This document shows positions 1 through 4,745 of a stretch of DNA of 6,373 bases, piece after piece. The position numbers and the translations under genes were made by a program. Every line of letters starts with the position of its first letter. The first letter of the stretch is position 1. A model generated the notes under the pieces. It made no database searches, was not told the origin of the DNA, and saw only the letters and a list, made by a program, of their open reading frames with translations. The DNA is from an uncultured Roseburia sp. (lineage in GTDB: Bacteria; Bacillota; Clostridia; Lachnospirales; Lachnospiraceae): the NCBI GenBank assembly GCA_900542495.1, contig UQNW01000046.1:1-6373 (forward strand), written 5' to 3'.

Positions 1-120
1 TGAGCTTTGCGAACAGGAACATCATATTTCGTCTGTACGATTTTTCTTTATAATAGCCAATAATATTGACTTGTGAGCAAGACACAACTATCTGCCCACA
101 TTCCCCAGCTAATCTCTGGT
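1..120. other. Left-edge stretch without a supportable gene
   Basis: I see no convincing gene here. Two plus-strand frames are open from the window edge but stop early (near 51 and 78), so a short 3' end of an upstream gene cannot be excluded. One minus-strand frame runs off the left edge, but it has no clear ribosome binding site before its ATG codons. No strong terminator hairpin follows the minus-strand deacylase gene; only a 4-bp CTTG/CAAG stem near 70-81 is visible, without a U-tract. Confidence 0.4.
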
Positions 121-600
121 TTAATGCATAATAATATCGGCATATTGCCCACGAACCACAGAAAGCAGGGCATCCGGATTAACGGTGATAGAGGTTCCGA
201 TGCGTCCACCGCTGATATAAATTTTGTCAAAGTTTTTAGCACTTTCGTGCAGAATCGTTGGAAATTGTTTTTTCATGCCAAGAGGTGTACATCCGCCACG
301 TACATATCCGGTAATGGCTGTAATATCCTTTACATGGATCATTTCTACAGATTTTTCTCCGACCGTTTTTGCTGCTACTTTTAAATCAACTTCCTCTGCA
401 ATCGGCAAAACAAAAACATAATATTGTTTGCTTTTCCCCTGCATGACAAGTGTTTTGAAAGATTGCTCTGCCGAAGCACCGGTAGCTTCTGCGGTGTGAA
501 GTCCGTCAATAAATTCATCGCATTCATAATTGATGATTTCGTAAGGTATTTTATTTTTGTCAAGAATACGCATAGCATTCGTCTTTACTTCTTTTCCCAT
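121..600 (-). CDS. ybaK: YbaK/EbsC-family Cys-tRNA deacylase
   Basis: A 159-residue protein of the YbaK/EbsC family, close to the usual 155-160 residues. Family members are cytoplasmic editing enzymes that hydrolyse mischarged Cys-tRNA(Pro), and some Cys-tRNA(Cys), in trans to protect proline codons. Visible hallmarks are an N-terminal KTNAMRIL segment (residues 6-13), the FKTLV stretch with the conserved lysine at 49, the GYVRGGCTPLG loop at 98-108, and the SGGRIGTSI segment at 130-138. The frame is open up to an ATG at 670-672, but I chose the ATG at 598-600. It has an AAGGAAG ribosome binding site 8 nt upstream, and the longer start would lie within or upstream of the predicted promoter (657-685). 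The gene is monocistronic here and divergent from the HdeD-like gene. The family call is secure; the exact tRNA substrate within the family is inferred. Confidence 0.93.
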   Translation of the reverse strand: MGKEVKTNAMRILDKNKIPYEIINYECDEFIDGLHTAEATGASAEQSFKTLVMQGKSKQYYVFVLPIAEEVDLKVAAKTVGEKSVEMIHVKDITAITGYVRGGCTPLGMKKQFPTILHESAKNFDKIYISGGRIGTSITVNPDALLSVVRGQYADIIMH

Positions 601-656
601 AGGTATTACTTCCTTTCCATATATTAACGAATAAGAATATAATTTCTTTCTTCTGT

Positions 657-685
657 AGTCTAACCAAGACATTTGTATATGTCAA
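657..685 (-). promoter_or_regulatory. Vegetative promoter of the deacylase gene
   Basis: Read on the minus strand, a perfect TTGACA -35 box (680-685) is followed after exactly 17 bp by TAGACT (657-662) as a 4/6 -10 box. Transcription would begin near 650, about 50 nt before the ATG at 600. This is part of the reason for rejecting the longer start at 672. Confidence 0.65.
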
Positions 686-707
686 GAAATTAACAATTTT
701 TATATGT

Positions 708-723
708 TACTGTATGAACAGTA
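708..723. promoter_or_regulatory. 16-bp dyad TACTGT-N4-ACAGTA between divergent genes
   Basis: A perfect inverted repeat, TACTGTATGAACAGTA, sits between the two divergent promoters. On the plus strand it is followed by six T residues (724-729), so it could form a small terminator-like hairpin, but no plus-strand gene lies upstream. An operator acting on one or both divergent genes is the more natural reading. It also overlaps the spacer of a weak alternative plus-strand promoter whose -10 would be TATACT at 729-734. Confidence 0.35.
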
Positions 724-752
724 TTTTTTATACTTCTTTTATAAGCTGTATA

Positions 753-781
753 TTTACCCGAAACGAAAAGAATGGTATGAT
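753..781 (+). promoter_or_regulatory. Probable promoter of the HdeD-like gene
   Basis: TTTACC (753-758, 4/6 of the -35 consensus), a 17-bp spacer, then TATGAT (776-781, 5/6 of the -10 consensus). It would give a leader of about 50 nt before the ATG at 841. Confidence 0.5.
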
Positions 782-840
782 ATTCGATAGAAAAACAAAC
801 TAATAATCATAAGAATATTTTGAAAAGAAGGGGAATTAAA

Positions 841-1425
841 ATGAAAGAGACATTAAAAAGAATAAAAGCGGATGTCATTTTATCTGCGGTATTGTGCGTG
901 GTACTTGGAGTGGTTTTAATTGTCTGGTCAGATGAGACGATCAGTGCAATCTGTATGCTGCTTGCATTTGGGCTGGTAGTTATGGGCGTTGTCAATCTGA
1001 TCGGATATTTTGCCAGCCACAGACTGACTTCCTTTAACGGAATGTTGGGGCTGATTCTGGTTTTGGTAGGTATATGGCTGTTTGCAAGACCAGAATATAT
1101 TGCAATGATTATTCCAATCGTGATTGGAGTCATGCTCGCAGTACACGGAATCAGCGATATCAAAATGGCTTTTGAAACAAAGGCAAATGGTTATGAGAAG
1201 TGGTGGAGTCCGTTGGTTCTTGGTATCATCAGTCTTGCACTTGGAATTATCTGCATCGTAAATGCATTTGGGGTTGTCAGCCTTGCAATGAAATTTATTG
1301 GTGTTGCATTGATTTATGATGGAATTTCAGATCTTTGGATTGTTTCAAGAACTGCCAAGGCAGCAAAGGCTATGAAGCAGGAAGCTGATGCACTTGATGT
1401 AGATTACAAAGAAGTGGATGATTAA
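841..1425 (+). CDS. HdeD-family (DUF308) six-helix membrane protein
   Basis: A 194-residue integral membrane protein with six hydrophobic segments (about 12-29, 33-57, 66-81, 84-104, 122-142 and 145-166) and a charged C-terminal tail rich in Lys, Glu and Asp. Helix pairs repeat with a shared end motif: GVVNLIGYF near 49-57, HGISDIKMAF at 102-111, and YDGISDLWIV at 159-168. This threefold two-helix repeat is the mark of the DUF308/HdeD family. HdeD of E. coli is linked to acid resistance, but most members, including those in Firmicutes, have no proven function. The frame is open from an ATG at 820, but the ATG at 841 is preferred because AAGGGG lies 8 nt before it. No terminator is evident before the next gene, so some read-through is possible. 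Confidence 0.85.
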   Translation: MKETLKRIKADVILSAVLCVVLGVVLIVWSDETISAICMLLAFGLVVMGVVNLIGYFASHRLTSFNGMLGLILVLVGIWLFARPEYIAMIIPIVIGVMLAVHGISDIKMAFETKANGYEKWWSPLVLGIISLALGIICIVNAFGVVSLAMKFIGVALIYDGISDLWIVSRTAKAAKAMKQEADALDVDYKEVDD

Positions 1426-1449
1426 ACCGGAATAAATTATAAAAAGACA

Positions 1450-1478
1450 TTGATAAATTATTCACAAAATGTTATTCT
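1450..1478 (+). promoter_or_regulatory. Probable promoter of the ECF S-component gene
   Basis: TTGATA (1450-1455, 5/6), a 17-bp spacer and TATTCT (1473-1478, 4/6). Transcription would begin near 1485, giving a leader of about 75 nt that contains the inverted repeat at 1486-1523. An overlapping TATAAC at 1478-1483 is a better -10 box but has no matching -35. Confidence 0.45.
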
Positions 1479-1485
1479 ATAACTG

Positions 1486-1523
1486 CATGTCAGAATCTAC
1501 CTTATATGGCGGTTACGGACATG
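1486..1523 (+). promoter_or_regulatory. Possible structured leader (unassigned)
   Basis: CATGTC (1486-1491) can pair with GACATG (1518-1523). It encloses a 26-nt segment in which ACC (near 1499) could pair with GGT (1511-1513). The segment starts at the predicted transcript start and ends about 37 nt before the ATG. I could not match it to a riboswitch class I know: the TCTACC and TATGGC words recall purine riboswitches, but their order is wrong and the P2/P3 loop architecture is absent. Confidence 0.3.
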
Positions 1524-1560
1524 ACAAAAAATACATCATCATAGAAAAGAGGAAGAGACT

Positions 1561-2154
1561 ATGAACAAAAAGACGTTTTCCACAAAATATCTTGTGGAAA
1601 TGGCATTATTAGTTGCCATCATTTTACTCATGGCTTTTACCCCAATCGGTTACATCAAAACAGCAGGATTAGAAATTACCCTGATCGTTGTACCAGTTGC
1701 GGTAGGAGCAGTAACATTAGGACCGGTAGCAGGTGCAATTTTAGGAGGGGTATTCGGAATAACAAGTTTTATCCAGTGCTTCGGAATGAGCCAGTTTGGC
1801 GCATTGTTGTTAGGAATTAATCCATTCTTTACATTCCTTGTATGTGTCCCAACACGTATTCTTATGGGATGGCTTACAGGACTTATTTATCATGGATTGC
1901 GTAAAACAAAACTCCCGGCAACAGCATCTGTAACAATTGCCAGCCTTTGCTGTCCGGTACTGAACACAACATTTTTCATGGGAACACTTGTAACATTATT
2001 TGCAGCTACCATGAGAGAATCATTTGGTATGGGAAAAGTACTGCCATTTATTTTTGCATTTGTTGGTGTGAATGGCGTGGTAGAAGCAATTGTATGTTTC
2101 GTTGTTGGAACTGCAATTTCTATGGCATTAAAGAAAGCATTACGTTATAACTAA
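1561..2154 (+). CDS. ECF transporter S component (vitamin-type substrate binder)
   Basis: A 197-residue, very hydrophobic protein with about six membrane segments, the size and layout of the substrate-binding (S) subunit of an energy-coupling factor importer (PF12822-like). Helix 1 carries an AxxxA pattern (A15/A19 within MALLVAI), as used by S components to dock on EcfT. The TPIGYI stretch (27-32), the small-residue-rich GAVTLGPVAGAILGGVFG region, PTRILMGW (97-104) and NGVVEA (171-176) are typical of the family. It would capture a vitamin or similar micronutrient and use a shared EcfA/A'/T module, which is not in this window (group II arrangement). The substrate cannot be read from the sequence; the PTRILMG region loosely recalls pantothenate-type members, which is weak evidence. 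The start is supported by GAGGAAGAG about 4-12 nt upstream. Confidence 0.85.
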   Translation: MNKKTFSTKYLVEMALLVAIILLMAFTPIGYIKTAGLEITLIVVPVAVGAVTLGPVAGAILGGVFGITSFIQCFGMSQFGALLLGINPFFTFLVCVPTRILMGWLTGLIYHGLRKTKLPATASVTIASLCCPVLNTTFFMGTLVTLFAATMRESFGMGKVLPFIFAFVGVNGVVEAIVCFVVGTAISMALKKALRYN

Positions 2155-2176
2155 AAACGGTAACATTATCTATGAG

Positions 2177-2227
2177 CGGCGGTTCGCGATTGAACCGCCG
2201 TTTTATATTGTCTGAACCGTCGTTTTT
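2177..2227 (+). terminator. Rho-independent terminator with a duplicated 3' arm
   Basis: CGGCGGTTC (2177-2185) pairs perfectly over 9 bp with GAACCGCCG (2192-2200) around a 6-nt loop, followed by TTTT and AT-rich DNA. This ends the ECF S-component transcript 22 nt after its stop codon. A second copy of the 3' arm, GAACCGTCG (2214-2222), is followed by TTTTT (2223-2227) and could pair with the same 5' arm through one G-U. The minus-strand side has no U-tract, so it acts in one direction. Confidence 0.9.
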
Positions 2228-2263
2228 GTACTTCAAAAAGAACTATGTATTTTCTGAGTATTA

Positions 2264-2292
2264 TTGGAAAAATTAGATTTATAGGTTATAAT
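2264..2292 (+). promoter_or_regulatory. Promoter of the Mrp ATPase gene
   Basis: TTGGAA (2264-2269, 4/6), a 17-bp spacer and a perfect TATAAT (2287-2292). Transcription would start near 2299, about 10 nt before the inverted repeat at 2308-2350. Confidence 0.7.
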
Positions 2293-2307
2293 AGAAATCA
2301 GACAAAA

Positions 2308-2350
2308 TGTGAGGCAATTTTATAAAATAAGATAGTAGTCGTGCCTCACA
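2308..2350 (+). promoter_or_regulatory. Leader inverted repeat before the Mrp gene (hairpin or operator)
   Basis: TGTGAGGCA (2308-2316) and TGCCTCACA (2342-2350) are perfect 9-bp inverted repeats 25 nt apart. The spacer begins with a perfect 12-bp AT palindrome, ATTTTATAAAAT (2317-2328). The second arm ends 6 nt before the AAGGAGGG ribosome binding site. In RNA it makes a stable stem next to the translation start; in DNA it could bind a repressor just downstream of the promoter. There is no U-tract, so it is not a terminator. Confidence 0.55.
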
Positions 2351-2371
2351 GAGATGAAGGAGGGCGTAAAA

Positions 2372-3220
2372 ATGCCAGAAAACAGCAGTTGCAGCAGTGC
2401 ATCTACCTGTAGCAGGGAAAGCTGCGAGGGATGTCCAAGCAAAGCAAAGGGCGGAAGCGGAATTGCCAAAGAGCCAATGAACAAAGCTTCTAATGTAAAA
2501 AAAGTGATTGGTGTTGTCAGTGGTAAAGGTGGAGTTGGAAAATCATTTGTGACATCTTCCCTTGCATGTGCCATGAACAAGGCTGGATATAAAGTGGGAA
2601 TTATGGATGCTGATATTACAGGGCCGTCCATTCCGAAAATGTTCGGAGTACATGGACAGGTTTACGGTACAGAGGATGGCATGGTTCCAATGGCTGCAGA
2701 GAATGGGATCAAGATCATGTCCGTCAATCTATTGTTAGACAACGAAGAAGATCCGGTGATCTGGAGAGGACCGGTGATCGCCGGTGTTGTAAAACAGTTC
2801 TGGAATGAGACAGTATGGGGCGATATTGATTATTTATTTGTAGATATGCCGCCGGGAACCGGTGATGTTCCGCTTACGGTATTCCAGTCACTTCCTGTAG
2901 ATGGAATCGTCGTTGTGACATCACCACAGGAATTGGTACAGATGATCGTGAAGAAGGCTTACAATATGGCGAATATGATGCATATCCCGGTACTTGGCGT
3001 TGTGGAGAACTTCAGTTATCTGGAATGTCCGGACTGTGGTAAAAAGATCAATGTTTTCGGACAGAGCCATGTCGATGAAGCAGCAAAAGAGCTAGGAATC
3101 CCGGTATTTGGAAAACTGCCGGTCGATCCGGCTTACGCAGAGAAAGCGGATGAAGGAAAATTCTTTGAGATTGACAATCCGTATTTAGCAGATGGTGTTG
3201 AGGCTCTGAAAAATATATAA
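2372..3220 (+). CDS. mrp: Mrp/Nbp35-family Fe-S cluster carrier ATPase
   Basis: A 282-residue cytoplasmic P-loop ATPase that binds and transfers [4Fe-4S] clusters to apo-proteins. Seen in order: an N-terminal cysteine cluster (C7, C13, C18, C21, with CEGCPSK at 18-24) resembling the extra cluster site of Nbp35 proteins; the deviant Walker A GKGGVGKS (51-58) with signature K52; the switch region MDADITGPS (78-86); WRGPV (131-135); DMPPGTGD (158-165); and the CPDC motif (219-222), the conserved CXXC that holds the bridging cluster of the dimer. Length and motif order are normal for the family. The frame is open from an ATG at 2354, but the start at 2372 is clear because AAGGAGGG (2357-2364) lies 7 nt before it. 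It has its own promoter and terminator and no Fe-S assembly neighbours here, so it appears monocistronic. Confidence 0.93.
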   Translation: MPENSSCSSASTCSRESCEGCPSKAKGGSGIAKEPMNKASNVKKVIGVVSGKGGVGKSFVTSSLACAMNKAGYKVGIMDADITGPSIPKMFGVHGQVYGTEDGMVPMAAENGIKIMSVNLLLDNEEDPVIWRGPVIAGVVKQFWNETVWGDIDYLFVDMPPGTGDVPLTVFQSLPVDGIVVVTSPQELVQMIVKKAYNMANMMHIPVLGVVENFSYLECPDCGKKINVFGQSHVDEAAKELGIPVFGKLPVDPAYAEKADEGKFFEIDNPYLADGVEALKNI

Positions 3221-3263
3221 AATGAGTGCAAGTAGGAAGAACGAATCTCTTTGCAAATGATAG

Positions 3264-3305
3264 AAAAAGGAAGATACCCCAATAGGTGCAGTATCTTCCT
3301 TTTTT
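3264..3305. terminator. Bidirectional terminator between convergent genes
   Basis: AAAAAGGAAGATAC (3264-3277) and GTATCTTCCTTTTT (3291-3304) are perfect inverted repeats with a 13-nt loop. They form a GC-containing stem flanked by A residues on the left and six T residues (3300-3305) on the right. The structure terminates the Mrp transcript on the plus strand and can serve the convergent XRE regulator on the minus strand. Confidence 0.88.
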
Positions 3306-3311
3306 GATTCA

Positions 3312-3350
3312 CGACAATAGAATGTTCGAGGAGCGTGCATTTTATTGTTG
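3312..3350 (+). other. Extra 14-bp hairpin in the convergent intergenic region
   Basis: The arms at 3312-3325 and 3337-3350 pair along all 14 positions in the plus-strand RNA, three of them as G-U, around an 11-nt loop. In minus-strand RNA those three become A-C mismatches, so the fold favours plus-strand RNA. No U-tract follows. Its role is unknown; it lies beyond the main terminator. Confidence 0.35.
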
Positions 3351-3364
3351 AAGATAAAACGCTG

Positions 3365-3928
3365 TCAGTCTGGAACCGGACCGCCAAGCGCAAAGGCAAA
3401 ACAGAAAAGCAGAATAAGGCAGAGCGGATATGCAAACGCGAGCAATCCTGCAAGCAAAAAAGCATGTTTGTGTGTGGACTTCTTATGACTTAACCGTAAA
3501 AACCATATGCCAAGAAAAAATAAAATAATAGGAAGGCATACAAATAGAAAACCGAAGGATTGCATTATGTCAACCAGAAATATCAGTGCAATCAACAGGA
3601 CGATAAAGAGTGTCACAAGGGCGATGCGTTGCCGTTCTATTTTTCTTTCGTAAGATGCAAGATCAATCACGTTTTGAAATGCATCTGTGGTATCTGGAGC
3701 GGAAACGGTTGTTTTTGGCAGACGCTCTGATTTCATCAGTTCAAGCAGGCTGATATCAAGAACATCTGCTAATGGTTCAAGAAGTTTGATATCAGGAAAG
3801 CCAACACCACGTTCCCACTTTGAGACAGCTTTGTCGGTCACGTTCAATTTCTGCGCTAACTGTGCCTGTGTCAAGCCCTTTTCTTTTCTTAATTCAGTGA
3901 TAAAAATTCCTAATTTCTGATTATCCAT
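3365..3928 (-). CDS. XRE-family regulator with C-terminal membrane domain
   Basis: A 187-residue protein with an N-terminal helix-turn-helix of the Xre/Cro type (residues 5-64; LTQAQLAQKLNVTDKAVSKW at 19-38 is the DNA-reading unit), then a polar linker (66-101). Three hydrophobic segments follow (about 102-119, 125-144 and 155-182) and a very short tail. Membrane-tethered XRE proteins of this size are common in Clostridia and often govern neighbouring transporter or stress genes, but this one has no obvious partner on its strand. The frame is open from 3982, but the ATG at 3926-3928 follows a good AAAGGAGAA ribosome binding site at 7-nt spacing and begins directly with the domain. The gene converges on the Mrp gene, sharing the terminator at 3264-3305, and diverges from the LytTR operon. 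Its target and signal are unknown. Confidence 0.88.
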   Translation of the reverse strand: MDNQKLGIFITELRKEKGLTQAQLAQKLNVTDKAVSKWERGVGFPDIKLLEPLADVLDISLLELMKSERLPKTTVSAPDTTDAFQNVIDLASYERKIERQRIALVTLFIVLLIALIFLVDIMQSFGFLFVCLPIILFFLGIWFLRLSHKKSTHKHAFLLAGLLAFAYPLCLILLFCFAFALGGPVPD

Positions 3929-3958
3929 AGAAGTTCTCCTTTCGATGTTTCCTGATGT

Positions 3959-3999
3959 ACTATATTGTGAAAAAATGCTCACTTTTGCCTTCAGGCAAA
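3959..3999 (-). promoter_or_regulatory. Candidate operator and -10 box of the XRE gene
   Basis: TTTGCCT (3984-3990), TC, AGGCAAA (3993-3999) is a perfect 7-bp-arm palindrome. On the minus strand a 5/6 -10 box, TATAGT, occupies 3959-3964, which would place the palindrome over and just upstream of the -35 position; no good -35 hexamer is present. This geometry fits an operator for autoregulation or activation by the XRE protein. Binding is inferred, not shown. Confidence 0.4.
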
Positions 4000-4123
4000 T
4001 GATACGATATGTAAAACCAGCTACTTATATCTTATAAAAACCTCAGAAAAATAGCAATCGACGAATCGTAGAGCCCCTTTTTTACGTCTTATCACCGAAA
4101 AATTACCTCTTACCTCAAATCTA

Positions 4124-4152
4124 TTTACAGGATCTGGAGCATCGAATATACT
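4124..4152 (+). promoter_or_regulatory. Promoter of the LytTR operon
   Basis: TTTACA (4124-4129, 5/6), exactly 17 bp, then TATACT (4147-4152, 5/6). Transcription would start near 4159, leaving a leader of about 125 nt before the LytTR gene. Confidence 0.65.
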
Positions 4153-4156
4153 AAAC

Positions 4157-4205
4157 TCAGTTAAGAAATCAAAGAGAGCTCGCATAAAATACATTAACAG
4201 TTTAG
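4157..4205 (+). promoter_or_regulatory. Two LytTR-type half-sites as direct repeats
   Basis: TCAGTTAAG (4157-4165) and ACAGTTTAG (4197-4205) each fit the known LytTR-domain recognition pattern [TA][AC][CA]GTTN[AG][TG] at every position. They are in the same orientation, 40 bp start to start, roughly four helical turns, rather than the classical 21 bp. The first overlaps the predicted transcription start and the second lies about 40 bp downstream. Self-regulation by the adjacent LytTR protein is inferred. Confidence 0.4.
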
Positions 4206-4283
4206 GCATATAAAAATCTTAAGACGAGACAAAAATCAGCAATTGCAAAATGACAGAGGAGAAAAAGAGAGCGCGAAAAAGAT

Positions 4284-4745
4284 ATGAAAATCAAAATTGA
4301 AATCGATGAGGGGCTTCAGGAGGACGAAGTGCTGATCCGGTGCAGGGGACTGACGGAACAGATTTCGGATGTGCAGAAGGCGGTGAGCGAAGTGATCAAT
4401 ACCTCGCAGAAATTCGTCTTTTACAGAGGAAATACAGAGTACTACCTGACCTTGGATGAAATCCTGTTCTTTGAGACAGACAGTGATGGAATCAATGCAC
4501 ATACGAGAGACAATATTTACCAGACAAAATACAAACTTTACGAGCTTGAGGAACTTCTTCCGGGAAGTTTTATGCGGATATCGAAATCTGCAATCGTGAA
4601 TACCAGCCACATTTATTCGATCAGCCGGAACCTGACGGCATCAAGTGTGGTGGCATTTGCAGACACACACAAGCAGGTGTATGTCTCAAGATACTATTAC
4701 AAACCATTAATCAATAAATTAGAAGAAAAGAGGTTACATCAATGA
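4284..4745 (+). CDS. Stand-alone LytTR-family DNA-binding regulator
   Basis: A 153-residue protein whose C-terminal two thirds (about 44-147) is a LytTR DNA-binding domain. Hallmarks are the DEILFFETDSDGINAHT region (58-74), FMRISKSAIVN (96-106, equivalent to the family's FxRxHRSxxVN) and VSRYYYKPL (134-142). The N-terminal 40 residues are a short charged segment, not a receiver domain, so it is not a normal two-component response regulator. It overlaps the downstream membrane-protein gene by 4 bp (ATGA), implying translational coupling. Known LytTR regulator/membrane-inhibitor pairs (HdrRM and BrsRM of streptococci) have the same logic, so I infer that the next gene's product restrains this one. 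The start is the only usable one in frame, yet GAGGAG (4256-4261) is 22 nt away and only a weak AAGAGAG lies about 12 nt upstream, suggesting low translation. The target genes are unknown; its own operon is a candidate. Confidence 0.9.
   Translation: MKIKIEIDEGLQEDEVLIRCRGLTEQISDVQKAVSEVINTSQKFVFYRGNTEYYLTLDEILFFETDSDGINAHTRDNIYQTKYKLYELEELLPGSFMRISKSAIVNTSHIYSISRNLTASSVVAFADTHKQVYVSRYYYKPLINKLEEKRLHQ

Larger units (their letters stand above)
3929..4283. other. Divergent control region between XRE and LytTR genes
   Basis: This 355-bp stretch holds no supportable gene. It contains the XRE ribosome binding site, a palindrome (3984-3999), the LytTR-operon promoter (4124-4152), two LytTR-like half-sites (4157-4165 and 4197-4205) and a long plus-strand leader. 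A 62-codon minus-strand frame (4021-4209) starts without a ribosome binding site and overlaps the opposing promoter, so I do not call it a gene; an old gene remnant cannot be excluded. Confidence 0.6.

Noticed and set aside
601..672. 24-residue N-terminal extension of the deacylase
   Set aside because: The upstream ATG lies within or before the predicted promoter, and the ATG at 600 has a good ribosome binding site and matches the family length.
708..723. E. coli-type LexA (SOS) box
   Set aside because: The arms TACTGT/ACAGTA match, but the spacer is 4 bp instead of 8, and Firmicutes LexA uses a different GAAC/GTTC-type box.
1486..1523. Purine riboswitch
   Set aside because: TCTACC and TATGGC words occur, but in the wrong order and without the P2/P3 kissing-loop architecture.
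2320..2631. 103-codon minus-strand frame over the start of the Mrp gene
   Set aside because: It is antisense to the well-supported Walker A coding region and has no ribosome binding site or family resemblance.
4066..4083. Terminator at the T-run 4078-4083
   Set aside because: No convincing GC-rich stem precedes the T-run on the plus strand, and no plus-strand gene lies upstream to be terminated.
4021..4209. 62-codon minus-strand open frame in the XRE/LytTR control region
   Set aside because: It has no ribosome binding site, no recognisable domain, and overlaps a good opposing promoter and the LytTR-like sites. A decayed gene remnant is possible but not supportable.
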